Source: Euonymus europaeus
Lineage: Eukaryota; Streptophyta; Magnoliopsida; Celastrales; Celastraceae
Length of the DNA stretch: 64,000 bases
Direction: 5' to 3'
NCBI GenBank assembly: GCA_963580455.1
Contig: OY756957.1
Location: forward strand, 191,001-255,000
This document shows positions 49,084 through 62,600 of the stretch, one piece after another. The notes under the pieces are model-generated. The model was not told the DNA's origin. It saw only the letters and a list, made by a program, of their open reading frames with translations, and did no database searches. Position 1 is the stretch's first letter. The number at the start of each line of letters is the position of its first letter. A program made the translations under genes and the position numbers.

Positions 49084-50813
49084 TTTTATGAATATCCGTT
49101 GACTCCGAGTTCCGAATTCGGTGATTTTTAGCTTGATTTCACACTACTTTTCGAGATCTACAATCCTGGGTTTTCAGATTTCGATTTCAGAACTCGTGGC
49201 TAGTAGGTCTCGTTCCACCTAGTTAGCCGCAAAATGTGTTTTCTTTACGTAAACGGTTTTATGAATATCCGTTGACTCCGAGTTCTGAATTCGGTGATTT
49301 TTATCTTGATTTCACACTACTTTTCGAGCTCTACAATCCTGGGTTTTCGGATTTCGATTTCAGAACTCGTGGCTAGCAGGTCTCGTTTCACCTAGTTAGC
49401 CGCGAAATGTGGTTTCTTTACGTAAACGGTTTTATGAATATCCGTTGACTCCGAGTTCTGAATTCGGTGATTTTTAGCTTGATTTCACACTACTTTTCGA
49501 GCTCTACAATCCTGGGTTTTTGGATTTTGATTTCAGAACTCGTGGCTTTTAGGTCTCGTTTCACCTAGTTAGCCGCGAAATGTGGTTTCTTTACGTAAAC
49601 GGTTTTATGAATATCCGTTGACTCCGAGTTCTGAATTCGGTGATTTTTAGCTTGATTTCTCACTACTTTTCGAGCTCTACAATCCTGGGTTTTCGGATTT
49701 TGATTTCAGAACTCGTGGCTAGTAGGCCTCTTTTCACCTAGTTAGCCGCGAAATGTGGTTTCTTTACGTAAACGGTTTTATGAATATCCGTTGACTCCGA
49801 GTTCTGAATTCGGTGATTTTTAGCTTGATTTCACACTAGTTTTCGAGCTCTACAATCCTCGCGTTTCGGATTTTGATTTCAGAACTCGTGGCTTGTAGGT
49901 CTCGTTCCACCTAGTTAGCCGCAAAATGTAGTTTCTTTACGTAAACGGTTTTATGAATATCCATTGACTCCGAGTTTTGAATTCAGTGATTTTTATCTTG
50001 ATTTCACACTACTTTTCGAGCTCTACAATCCTGGATTTTCGGATTTCGATTTCAGAACTCGTGGCTAGTAGGTCTCGTTTTACCTAGTTAGCCGCGAAAT
50101 GTGGTTTCTTTACGTAAACGGTTTTATGAATATCCGTTGACTCCGAGTTCTGAATTCGGTGATTTTTAGCTTCATTTCACACTACTTTTCGAGCTCTACA
50201 ATCCTGGGTTTTCAGATTTCGATTTCAGAACTCGTGGCTAGTAGGTCTCGTTCCACCTAGTTAGCCGCAAAATGTGTTTTCTTTACGTAAACGGTTTTAT
50301 GAATATCCGTTGACTCCGAGTTCTGAATTCGGTGATTTTTATCTTGATTTCACACTACTTTTCGAGCTCTACAATCCTGGGTTTTCGGATTTCGATTTCA
50401 GAACTCGTGGCTAGCAGGTCTCGTTTCACCTAGTTAGCCGCGAAATGTGGTTTCTTTACGTAAACGGTTTTATGAATATCCGTTGACTCCGAGTTCTGAA
50501 TTCGGTGATTTTTAGCTTGATTTCACACTACTTTTCGAGCTCTACAATCCTGGGTTTTTGGATTTTGATTTCAGAACTCGTGGCTTTTAGGTCTCGTTTC
50601 ACCTAGTTAGCCGCGAAATGTGGTTTCTTTACGTAAACGGTTTTATGAATATCCGTTGACTCCGAGTTCTGAATTCGGTGATTTTTAGCTTGATTTCTCA
50701 CTACTTTTCGAGCTCTACAATCCTGGGTTTTCGGATTTCGATTTCAGAACTCGTGGCTAGTAGGCCTCGTTTCACCTAGTTAGCCGCGAAATGTGGTTTC
50801 TTTACGTAAACGG
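49084..50813. repeat. 6-monomer tandem block with hybrid joint unit at 50122
   Basis: Units at 49084, 49257, 49430 and 49603 (gtgttttc, ctagcagg, cttttagg, tctcac) recur at 50122, 50295, 50468 and 50641, 1038 bp later. The unit at 50122 has the gcttcattt 5' part expected after the gagttttg unit at 49949, as at 48738 or 54453. From p76 it has the gggttttcag, cgttccacc and gtgttttc end of the 49084 unit. The crossover again lies between about p53 and p86. Confidence 0.82.
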
Positions 50814-50986
50814 TTTTATGAATATCCGTTGACTCCGAGTTCTGAATTCGGTGATTTTTAGCTTGATTTCACACTACTTTTTGAGCTCTACGTTCCTGGC
50901 ATTCTGGATTTTGATTTCAGAACTCGTGGCTAGTTGGTCTCGTTTCACCTATTTAGCCGCGAAATGTGGTTTCTTTACGTAAACGG

Positions 50987-53900
50987 TTTTATGAATATCC
51001 GTTGACTCCGAGTTCTGAATTCGGTGATTTTTAGCTTGATTTCACACTACTTTTCGAGCTCTACAATCCTGGGTTTTCGGATTTTGATTTTAAAACTCGT
51101 GGCTAGTAGGTCTCGTTTCACCTAGTTAGCCGCGAAATGTCGATTCTTTACGTAAATGGTTTTATGAATATCCGTTGACTCCGAGTTCTGAATTCGGTGA
51201 TTTTTAGCTTGATTTCACACTACTTTTCGAGCTCTACAATCCTGTGTTTTCGGATTTCGATTTCAGAACTCGTGGCTAGTAGGTCCCGTTTCACCTAGTT
51301 AGCCGCGAAATGTGGTTTCTTTACGCAAACGGTTTTATGAATATCCGTTGACTCCGAGTTCTGAATTCGGTGATTTTTTGCTTTATTTCACACTACTTTT
51401 CGAGATCTAGGATCCTGGCGTTTCGGATTTTGATTTCAGAACTCGTGGCTAGTTGGTCTCGTTTCACCTAGTTAACCGCGAAATGTGGTTTCTTTACGTA
51501 AACGGTTTTATGTATATCCGTTGACTCCGACTTCTGAATTCGGTAATTTTTAGCTTGATTTCACACTACTTTTCAAGCTCTACGATTATGGAGTTTCGGA
51601 TTTTGATTTCAGAACTCGTGGCTAGTTGGTCTCGTTTGACCTAGTTAGCCGCGAAATGTGGTTTCTTTACGTAAACGGTTTTATGAATATCGGTTGACTC
51701 CGAGTTCTGAATTCGGTGATTTTTAGCTTGATTTCACATTAATTTTTGAGCTCTACGAGCCTGGTGTTTCGGATTTTGATTTCAGAACTCGTGGCTAGTT
51801 GGTCTCGTTTAACCTAGTTAGCCGCGAAATGTGGTTTCTTTACGTAAACGGTTTTATGAATATCCATTGACTCCGAGTTCTGAATTCGGTGATTTTTAGC
51901 TTGATTACACACTACTTTCGAGCTCTACAATCCTGGGTTTTCGGATTTCGATTTCAGAACTCGTGGCTAGTAGGTCTCGTTTCACCTATTTAGCCGCGAA
52001 ATGTGGTTTCTTTACGTAAACGGTTTTATGAATTTCCGTTGACTCCGAGTTCTGAATTCGGTGATTTTTAGCTTGATTTCACACTACTTTTCGAGCTCTA
52101 CAATTCTGAGTTTTCGGATTTCGATTTCAGAACTCGTGGCTAGTAGGTCTCGTTTCACCTAGTTAGCCGCAAAATGTGGTTTCTTTACGTAAACGGTTTT
52201 ATGAATATCCGTTGACTCCGAGTTCTGAATTCGGTGATTTTTAGCTTGATTACACACTACTTTTCGAGCTCTACAATCCTGGATTTTCGGATTTCGGATT
52301 TCGATTTCAGAACTCGTGGCTAGTATGTCTCGTTTCACCTATTTAGCCGCGAAATGTGGTTTCTTTACGTAAACGGTTTTATGAATATCCGTTGACTCCG
52401 AGTTCTGAATTCGGTGATTTTTAGCTTGATTTCACACTACTTTTCGAGCTCTACTATCCTGGCATTTCTGATTTTAATTTAAGAACTCGTGTCTAGTTGG
52501 TCTCGTTTAACCTAGTTAGCCGCGAAATGTGGTTTCTTTACGTAAACGGTTTTATGGATATCCGTTGACTCCGAGTTCTGAATTCGGTGATTTTTAGCTT
52601 GATTACACACTACTTTTCGAGCTCTACAATCCTGGGTTTTCGGATTTCGATTTCAGAACTTGTGGCTAGTAGGTCTCGTTTCACCTAGTTAGCCGCGAAA
52701 TGTGGTTTCTTTACGTAAACGGTTTTATGAATATCCGCTGACTCCGAGTTCTGAATTCGGTGATTTTTAGCTTGATTTCACACTACTTTTCGAGCTCTAG
52801 AATCCTAGAGTTTTATATTTTGATTTCAGAACTCGTGGCTTGTAGGTCTCGTTCCACCTAGTTAGCCGCAAAATGTGGTTTCTTTACGTAAACGGTTTTA
52901 TGAATATCCGTTGACTCCGAGTTCTGAATTCGGTGATTTTTAGCTTGATTTCACACTACTTTTTGAGCTCTACAATCCTGGGTTTTCGGATTTCGATTTC
53001 AGAACTCGTGGCTAGTAGGTCTCGTGTCACCTAGTTAGCCGCCAAATGTGGTTTCTTTACGTAAACAGTTTTATGAATATCCGTTGACTCCGAGTTCTGA
53101 ATTCGGTGATTTTTAGCTTGATTTCACACTACTTTTCGAGCTCTACAATCCTCGCGTTTCGGATTTTGATTTCAGAACTCGTGGCTTGTAGGTCTCGTTC
53201 CACCTAGTTAGCCGCAAAATGTAGTTTCTTTACGTAAACGGTTTTATGAATATCCGTTGACTCCGAGTTCTGAATTCGGTGATTTTTAGCTTGATTTCTC
53301 ACTACTTTTCGAGCTCTACAATCCTGGGTTTTCGGATTTCGATTTCAGAACTCGTGGCTAGTAGGCCTCGTTTCACCTAGTTAGCCGCGAAATGTGGTTT
53401 CTTTACGTAAACGGTTTTATGAATATCCGTTGACTCCGAGTTCTGAATTCGGTGATTTTTAGCTTGATTTCACACTACTTTTCGAGCTCTACAATCCTCG
53501 TCTTTCGGATTTCGATTTCAGAACTCGTGGCTAGTAGGTCTCGTTCCACCTAGTTAGCCGCAAAATGTGTTTTCTTTACGTAAACGGTTTTATGAATATC
53601 CGTTGACTCCGAGTTCTGAATTCGGTGATTTTTATCTTGATTTCACACTACTTTTCGAGCTCTACAATCCTGGGTTTTCGGATTTCGATTTCAGAACTCG
53701 TGGCTAGTAGGTCTCGTTTCACCTAGTAAGCCGCGAAATGTGGTTTCTTTACGTAAACGGTTTTATGAATATCCGTTGACTCCGAGTTCTGAATTCGGTG
53801 ATTTTTAGCTTGATTTCACACTACTTTTCGAGCTCTACAATCCTGGGTTTTTGGATTTTGATTTCAGAACTCGTGGCTTGTAGGTCTCGTTTCACCTAGT

Positions 53901-54798
53901 TAGCCGCGAAATGTGGTTTCTTTACGTAAACGGTTTTATGAATATCCGTTGACTCCGAGTTCTGAATTCGGTGATTTTTAGCTTGATTTCTCACTACTTT
54001 TCGAGCTCTACAATCCTGGGTTTTCGGATTTCGATTTCAGAACTCGTGGCTAGTAGGCCTCGTTTCACCTAGTTAGCCGCGAAATGTGGTTTCTTTACGT
54101 AAACGGTTTTATGAATATCCGTTGACTCCGAGTTCTGAATTCGGTGATTTTTAGCTTGATTTCACACTAGTTTTCGAGCTCTACAATCCTCGCGTTTCGG
54201 ATTTTGATTTCAGAACTCGTGGCTTGTAGGTCTCGTTCCACCTAGTTAGCCGCAAAATGTAGTTTCTTTACGTAAACGGTTTTATGAATATCCGTTGACT
54301 CCGAGTTTTGAATTCAGTGATTTTTATCTTGATTTCACACTACTTTTCGAGCTCTACAATCCTGGATTTTCGGATTTCTATTTCAGAACTCGTGGCTAGT
54401 AGGTCTCGTTTTACCTAGTTAGCCGCGAAATGTGGTTTCTTTACGTAAACGGTTTTATGAATATCCGTTGACTCCGAGTTCTGAATTCGGTGATTTTTAG
54501 CTTCATTTCACACTACTTTTCGAGCTCTACAATCCTGGATTTTCAGATTTCGATTTCAGAACTCGTGGCTAGTAGGTCTCGTTTCACCTAGATAGCCGCG
54601 AAATGTGGTTTCTTTACGTAAACGGTTTTATGAATATCCGTTGACTCCGAGTTCTGAATTCGGTGATTTTTAGCTTGATTTCACACTACTTTTCGAGCTC
54701 TACGTTCCTGGCATTCTGGATTTTGATTTCAGAATTCGTGGCTAGTTGGTCTCGTTTCACCTAGTTAGCCGCGAAATGTGGTTTCTTTACGTAAACGG
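50987..54798. repeat. Domain IV HOR, copy a (22 monomers, 3812 bp)
   Basis: Units m296-m317. The order is tgtcgattc, gtcccg, gagatctagg, tatgtatatcc, cgagcctgg, gattacac (one T lost, 172 bp, at 51852), gaatttccg, the 7-bp duplication unit (52197), gtgtctag, ttttatggat, gagttttatatttt, tttttgag, cctcgcg, tctcac, cctcgtcttt, ttatcttg, tttttgg, tctcac, cctcgcg, gagttttg, gcttcattt, cgttcctggcattc. Length is 22 x 173 with -1 and +7. It is the most complete copy and serves as the reference. Confidence 0.83.
52197..52376. repeat. 180-bp monomer with 7-bp duplication, first of three
   Basis: The heptamer ggatttc occurs twice in a row at 52289-52302, giving a 180-bp unit. The monomer already has ggatttcgatttc at p93-p105, so replication slippage is a simple cause. 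The same duplication with the same linked gattacac and ctagtatgtctcg changes is present at 56700-56879 (heptamers at 56792-56805) and 63108-63287 (63200-63213). It arose once and spread with the HOR. Confidence 0.9.
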
Positions 54799-57700
54799 TT
54801 TTATGAATATCCGTTGACTCCGAGTTCTGAATTCGGTAATTTTTAGCTTGATTTCACACTACTTTTCAAGCTCTACGATTATGGAGTTTCGGATTTTGAT
54901 TTCAGAACTCGTGGCTAGTTGGTCTCGTTTGACCTAGTTAGCCGCGAAATGTGGTTTCTTTACGTAAATGGTTTTATGAATATCCGTTGACTCCGAGTTC
55001 TGAATTCGGTGATTTTTAGCTTGATTTCACACTACTTTTCGAGCTCTACAATACTGTGTTTTCGGATTTCGATTTCAGAACTCGTGGCTTGTAGGTCCCG
55101 TTTCACCTAGTTAGCCGCGAAATGTGGTTTCTTTACGTAAACGGTTTTATGAATATCCGTTGACTCCGAGTTCTGAATTCGGTGATTTTTTGCTTTATTT
55201 CACACTACTTTTCGAGATCTAGGATCCTGGCGTTTCGGATTTTGATTTCAGAACTCGTGGCTAGTTGGTCTCGTTTCACCTAGTTAGCCGCGAAATGTGG
55301 TTTCTTTACGTAAACGGTTTTATGTATATCCGTTGACTCCGACTTCTGAATTCGGTAATTTTTAGCTTGATTTCACACTACTTTTCAAGCTCTACGATTA
55401 TGGAGTTTCGGATTTTGATTTCAGAACTCGTGGCTAGTTGGTCTCGTTTGACCTAGTTAGCCGCGAAATGTGGTTTCTTTACGTAAACGGTTTTATGAAT
55501 ATCGGTTGACTCCGAGTTCTGAATTCGGTGATTTTTAGCTTGATTTCACATTAATTTTTGAGCTCTACGAGCCTGGTGTTTCGGATTTTGATTTCAGAAC
55601 TCGTGGCTAGTTGGTCTCGTTTAACCTAGTTAGCCGCGAAATGTGGTTTCTTTACGTAAACGGTTTTATGAATATCCATTGACTCCGAGTTCTGAATTCG
55701 GTGATTTTTAGCTTGATTACACACTACTTTCGAGCTCTACAATCCTGGGTTTTCGGATTTCGATTTCAGAACTCGTGGCTAGTAGGTCTCGTTTCACCTA
55801 TTTAGCCGCGAAATGTGGTTTCTTTACGTAAACGGTTTTATGAATTTCCGTTGACTCCGAGTTCTGAATTCGGTGATTTTTTGCTTTATTTCACACTACT
55901 TTTCGAGATCTAGGATCCTGGCGTTTCGGATTTTGATTTCAGAACTCGTGGCTAGTTGGTCTCGTTTCACCTAGTTAGCCGCGAAATGTGGTTTCTTTAC
56001 GTAAACGGTTTTATGTATATCCGTTGACTCCGACTTCTGAATTCGGTAATTTTTAGCTTGATTTCACACTACTTTTCAAGCTCTACGATTATGGAGTTTC
56101 GGATTTTGATTTCAGAACTCGTGGCTAGTTGGTCTCGTTTGACCTAGTTAGCCGCGAAATGTGGTTTCTTTACGTAAACGGTTTTATGAATATCGGTTGA
56201 CTCCGAGTTCTGAATTCGGTGATTTTTAGCTTGATTTCACATTAATTTTTGAGCTCTACGAGCCTGGTGTTTCGGATTTTGATTTCAGAACTCGTGGCTA
56301 GTTGGTCTCGTTTAACCTAGTTAGCCGCGAAATGTGGTTTCTTTACGTAAACGGTTTTATGAATATCCATTGACTCCGAGTTCTGAATTCGGTGATTTTT
56401 AGCTTGATTACACACTACTTTCGAGCTCTACAATCCTGGGTTTTCGGATTTCGATTTCAGAACTCGTGGCTAGTAGGTCTCGTTTCACCTATTTAGCCGC
56501 GAAATGTGGTTTCTTTACGTAAACGGTTTTATGAATTTCCGTTGACTCCGAGTTCTGAATTCGGTGATTTTTAGCTTGATTTCACACTACTTTTCGAGCT
56601 CTACAATTCTGAGTTTTCGGATTTCGATTTCAGAACTCGTGGCTAGTAGGTCTCGTTTCACCTAGTTAGCCGCAAAATGTGGTTTCTTTACGTAAACGGT
56701 TTTATGAATATCCGTTGACTCCGAGTTCTGAATTCGGTGATTTTTAGCTTGATTACACACTACTTTTCGAGCTCTACAATCCTGGATTTTCGGATTTCGG
56801 ATTTCGATTTCAGAACTCGTGGCTAGTATGTCTCGTTTCACCTATTTAGCCGCGAAATGTGGTTTCTTTACGTAAACGGTTTTATGAATATCCGTTGACT
56901 CCGAGTTCTGAATTCGGTGATTTTTAGCTTGATTTCACACTACTTTTCGAGCTCTACTATCCTGGCATTTCTGATTTTAATTTAAGAACTCGTGTCTAGT
57001 TGGTCTCGTTTAACCTAGTTAGCCGCGAAATGTGGTTTCTTTACGTAAACGGTTTTATGGATATCCGTTGACTCCGAGTTCTGAATTCGGTGATTTTTAG
57101 CTTGATTACACACTACTTTTCGAGCTCTACAATCCTGGGTTTTCGGATTTCAATTTCAGAACTTGTGGCTAGTAGGTCTCGTTTCACCTAGTTAGCCGCG
57201 AAATGTGGTTTCTTTACGTAAACGGTTTTATGAATATCCGTTGACTCCGAGTTCTGAATTCGGTGATTTTTAGCTTGATTTCACACTACTTTTCGAGCTC
57301 TACAATCCTAGAGTTTTATATTTTGATTTCAGAACTCGTGGCTTGTAGGTCTCGTTCCACCTAGTTAGCCGCAAAATGTGGTTTCTTTACGTAAACGGTT
57401 TTATGAATATCCGTTGACTCCGAGTTCTGAATTCGGTGATTTTTAGCTTGATTTCACACTACTTTTTGAGCTCTACAATCCTGGGTTTTCGGATTTCGAT
57501 TTCAGAACTCGTGGCTAGTAGGTCTCGTTTCACCTAGTTAGCCGCGAAATGTGGTTTCTTTACGTAAACGGTTTTATGAATATCCGTTGACTCCGAGTTC
57601 TGAATTCGGTGATTTTTAGCTTGATTTCACACTACTTTTCGAGCTCTACAATCCTCGCGTTTCGGATTTTGATTTCAGAACTCGTGGCTTGTAGGTCTCG

Positions 57701-59647
57701 TTCCACCTAGTTAGCCGCAAAATGTAGTTTCTTTACGTAAACGGTTTTATGAATATCCGTTGACTCCGAGTTCTGAATTCGGTGATTTTTAGCTTGATTT
57801 CTCACTACTTTTCGAGCTCTACAATCCTGGGTTTTCGGATTTCGATTTCAGAACTCGTGGCTAGTAGGCCTCGTTTCACCTAGTTAGCCGCGAAATGTGG
57901 TTTCTTTACGTAAACGGTTTTATGAATATCCGTTGACTCCGAGTTCTGAATTCGGTGATTTTTAGCTTGATTTCACACTACTTTTCGAGCTCTACAATCC
58001 TCGCGTTTCGGATTTTGATTTCAGAACTCGTGGCTTGTAGGTCTCGTTCCACCTAGTTAGCCGCAAAATGTAGTTTCTTTACGTAAACGGTTTTATGAAT
58101 ATCCGTTGACTCCGAGTTTTGAATTCGATGATTTTTATCTTGATTTCACACTACTTTTCGAGCTCTACAATCCTGGATTTTCGGATTTTGATTTCAGAAC
58201 TCGTGGCTAGTAGGTCTCATTTCACCTAGTTAGCCGCGAAATGTGGTTTCTTTACGTAAACGGTTTTATGAATATCCGTTGACTCCGAGTTCTGAATTCG
58301 GTGATTTTTAGCTTCATTTCACACTACTTTTCGAGCTCTACAATCCTGGATTTTCCGATTTCGATTTCAGAACTCGTGGCTAGTAGGTCTCGTTCCACCT
58401 AGTTAGCCGCAAAATGTGGTTTCTTTACGTAAACGGTTTTATGAATATCCGTTGACTCCGAGTTCTGAATTCGGTGATTTTTATCTTGATTTCACACTAC
58501 TTTTCGAGCTCTACAATCCTGGGTTTTCGGATTTCGATTTCAGAACTCGTGGCTAGTAGGTCTCGTTTCACCTAGTTAGCCGCGAAATGTGGTTTCTTTA
58601 CGTAAACGGTTTTATGAATATCCGTTGACTCCGAGTTCTGAATTCGGTGATTTTTAGCTTGATTTCACACTACTTTTCGAGCTCTACAATCCTGGGTTTT
58701 TGGATTTTGATTTCAGAACTCGTGGCTTGTAGGTCTCGTTTCACCTAGTTAGCCGCGAAATGTGGTTTCTTTACGTAAACGGTTTTATGAATATCCGTTG
58801 ACTCCGAGTTCTGAATTCGGTGATTTTTAGCTTGATTTCTCACAACTTTTCGAGCTCTACAATCCTGGGTTTTCGGATTTCGATTTCAGAACTCGTGGCT
58901 AGTAGGCCTCGTTTCACCTAGTTAGCCGCGAAATGTGGTTTCTTTACGTAAACGGTTTTATGAATATCCGTTGACTCCGAGTTCTGAATTCGGTGATTTT
59001 TAGCTTGATTTCACACTACTTTTCGAGCTCTACAATCCTCGCGTTTCGGATTTTGTTTTCAGAACTCGTGGCTTGTAGGTCTCGTTCCACCTAGTTAGCC
59101 GCAAAATGTAGTTTCTTTACGTAAACGGTTTTATGAATATCCGTTGACTCCGAGTTTTGAATTCGGTGATTTTTATCTTGATTTCACACTACTTTTCGAG
59201 CTCTACAATCCTGGATTTTCGGATTTCGATTTCAGAACTCGTGGCTAGTAGGTCTCGTTTTACCTAGTTAGCCGCGAAATGTGGTTTCTTTACGTAAACG
59301 GTTTTATGAATATCCGTTGACTCCGAGTTCTGAATTCGGTGATTTTTAGCTTCATTTCACACTACTTTTCGAGCTCTACAATCCTGGATTTTCAGATTTC
59401 GATTTCAGAACTCGTGGCTAGTAGGTCTCGTTTCACCTAGATAGCCGCGAAATGTGGTTTCTTTACGTAAACGGTTTTATGAATATCCGTTGACTCCGAG
59501 TTCTGAATTCGGTGATTTTTAGCTTGATTTCACACTACTTTTCGAGCTCTACGTTCCTGGCATTCTGGATTTTGATTTCAGAACTCGTGGCTAGTTGGTC
59601 TCGTTTCACCTAGTTAGCCGCGAAATGTGGTTTCTTTACGTAAACGG
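54799..59647. repeat. Domain IV HOR, copy b, with internal 4-monomer duplication
   Basis: Units m318-m345 repeat copy a. The first unit (54799) is unusual: it has ggtaattt, the caagctctacgattatgg core and tttgacc of the tatgtatatcc type, but ends with the aaatgg of the tgtcgattc type, so it looks chimeric. A tandem duplication adds four units. The second half has cctcgcg (57918), gagttttg (58091) and gcttcattt (58264) units where copy a has only the unit at 53415. Confidence 0.78.
55145..56526. repeat. Tandem duplication of a 4-monomer block (2 x 691 bp) with hybrid unit
   Basis: Units at 55145, 55318, 55491 and 55664 recur at 55836, 56009, 56182 and 56355, including the one-base loss in ctactttcgag. 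The unit at 55836 starts with gaatttccg, the 5' mark of the unit that normally follows (52024, 56527), then becomes gcttt with gagatctagg as in 55145. The exchange therefore fell between about p12 and p47. It is a direct record of unequal crossing over offset by four units. Confidence 0.86.
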
Positions 59648-62600
59648 TTTTATGAATATCCGTTGACTCCCAGTTCTGAATTCGGTGATTTTTAGCTTGA
59701 TTTCACACTACTTTTCGAGCTCTACAATCCTGGTTTTTCGGATTTTGATTTTAGAACTCGTGGCTAGTAGGTCTCGTTTCACCTAGTTAGCCGCGAAATG
59801 TCGATTCTTTACGTAAATGGTTTTATGAATATCCGTTGACTCCGAGTTCTGAATTCGGTGATTTTTAGCTTGATTTCACACTACTTTTCGAGCTCTACAA
59901 TCCTGTGTTTTCGGATTTCGATTTCAGAACTCGTGGCTAGTAGGTCCCGTTTCACCTAGTTAGCCGCGAAATGTGGTTTCTTTACGTAAACGGTTTTATG
60001 AATATCCGTTGACTCCGAGTTCTGAATTCGGTGATTTTTTGCTTTATTTCACACTACTTTTCGAGATCTAGGATCCTGGCGTTTCGGATTTTGATTTCAG
60101 AACTCGTGGCTAGTTGGTCTCGTTTCACCTAGTTAGCCGCGAAATGTGGTTTCTTTACGTAAACGGTTTTATGTATATCCGTTGACTCCGACTTCTGAAT
60201 TCGGTAATTTTTAGCTTGATTTCACACTACTTTTCAAGCTCTACGATTATGGAGTTTCGGATTTTGATTTCAGAACTCGTGGCTAGTTGGTCTCGTTTGA
60301 CCTAGTTAGCCGCGAAATGTGGTTTCTTTACGTAAACGGTTTTATGAATATCGGTTGACTCCGAGTTCTGAATTCGGTGATTTTTAGCTTGATTTCACAC
60401 TAATTTTCGAGCTCTACGAGCCTGGTGTTTCGGATTTTGATTTCAGAACTCGTGGCTAGTTGGTCTCGTTTCACCTAGTTAGCCGCGAAATGTGGTTTCT
60501 TTACGTAAACGGTTTTATGAATATCCGTTGACTCCGAGTTCTGAATTCGGTGATTTTTAGCTTGATTTCACACTACTTTTCGAGCTCTACAATCTTGGCG
60601 TTTCAGATTTCGATTTCAGAACTCGTGGCTAGTAGGTCTCGTTTCACCTAGATAGCCGCGAAATGTGGTTTCTTTACGTAAACGGTTTTATGAATATCCG
60701 TTGACTCCGAGTTCTGAATTCGGTGATTTTTAGCTTCATTTCACACTACTTTTCGAGCTCTACAATCCTGGATTTTCCGATTTCGATTTCAGAACTCGTG
60801 GCTAGTAGGTCTCGTTCCACCTAGTTAGCCGCAAAATGTGGTTTCTTTACGTAAACGGTTTTATGAATATCCGTTGACTCCGAGTTCTGAATTCGGTGAT
60901 TTTTATCTTGATTTCACACTACTTTTCGAGCTCTACAATCCTGGGTTTTCGGATTTCGATTTCAGAACTCGTGGCTAGTAGGTCTCGTTTCACCTAGTTA
61001 GCCGCGAAATGTGGTTTCTTTACGTAAACGGTTTTATGAATATCCGTTGACTCCGAGTTCTGAATTCGGTGATTTTTAGCTTGATTTCACACTACTTTTC
61101 GAGCTCTACAATCCTGGGTTTTTGGATTTTGATTTCAGAACTCGTGGCTTGTAGGTCTCGTTTCACCTAGTTAGCCGCGAAATGTGGTTTCTTTACGTAA
61201 ACGGTTTTATGAATATCCGTTGACTCCGAGTTCTGAATTCGGTGATTTTTAGCTTGATTTCTCACAACTTTTCGAGCTCTACAATCCTGGGTTTTCGGAT
61301 TTCGATTTCAGAACTCGTGGCTAGTAGGCCTCGTTTCACCTAGTTAGCCGCGAAATGTGATTTCTTTACGTAAACGGTTTTATGAATATCCGTTGACTCC
61401 GAGTTCTGAATTCGGTGATTTTTAGCTTGATTTCACACTACTTTTCGAGCTCTACAATCCTCGCGTTTCGGATTTTGTTTTCAGAACTCGTGGCTTGTAG
61501 GTCTCGTTCCACCTAGTTAGCCGCAAAATGTAGTTTCTTTACGTAAACGGTTTTATGAATATCCGTTGACTCCGAGTTTTGAATTCGGTGATTTTTATCT
61601 TGATTTCACACTACTTTTCGAGCTCTACAATCCTGGATTTTCGGATTTCGATTTCAGAACTCGTGGCTAGTAGGTCTCGTTTTACCTAGTTAGCCGCGAA
61701 ATGTGGTTTCTTTACGTAAACGGTTTTATGAATATCCGTTGACTCCGAGTTCTGAATTCGGTGATTTTTAGCTTCATTTCACACTACTTTTCGAGCTCTA
61801 CAATCCTGGATTTTCAGATTTCGATTTCAGAACTCGTGGCTAGTAGGTCTCGTTTCACCTAGATAGCCGCGAAATGTGGTTTCTTTACGTAAACGGTTTT
61901 ATGAATATCCGTTGACTCCGAGTTCTGAATTCGGTGATTTTTAGCTTGATTTCACACTACTTTTCGAGCTCTACGTTCCTGGCATTCTGGATTTTGATTT
62001 CAGAACTCGTGGCTAGTTGGTCTCGTTTCACCTAGTTAGCCGCGAAATGTGGTTTCTTTACGTAAACGGTTTTATGAATATCCGTTGACTCCCAGTTCTG
62101 AATTCGGTGATTTTTAGCTTGATTTCACACTACTTTTCGAGCTCTACAATCCTGGTTTTTCGGATTTTGATTTTAGAACTCGTGGCTAGTAGGTCTCGTT
62201 TCACCTAGTTAGCCGCGAAATGTCGATTCTTTACGTAAATGGTTTTATGAATATCCGTTGACTCCGAGTTCTGAATTCGGTGATTTTTAGCTTGATTTCA
62301 CACTACTTTTCGAGCTCTACAATCCTGTGTTTTCGGATTTCGATTTCAGAACTCGTGGCTAGTAGGTCCCGTTTCACCTAGTTAGCCGCGAAATGTGGTT
62401 TCTTTACGTAAACGGTTTTATGAATATCCGTTGACTCCGAGTTCTGAATTCGGTGATTTTTTGCTTTATTTCACACTACTTTTCGAGATCTAGGATCCTG
62501 GCGTTTCGGATTTTGATTTCAGAACTCGTGGCTAGTTGGTCTCGTTTCACCTAGTTAGCCGCGAAATGTGGTTTCTTTACGTAAACGGTTTTATGTATAT

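Larger units (their letters stand above)
28497..50813. repeat. Domain III: mixed A/B/C satellite with 21-23-monomer HOR
   Basis: Markers are cgttcctgg (28497, 35936, 42854, 46661, 48911), the gttccg unit with gggttttcag and cgttccacc, the 174-bp subtype, and from 33687 a pair made of a gctttattt/tgctctacg unit followed by a caagctctacgattatgg unit. Order over 30746-33341 matches 47007-49256, apart from two extra units at 32477-32822. The left boundary with domain II is gradual and I place it only approximately. Confidence 0.72.
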
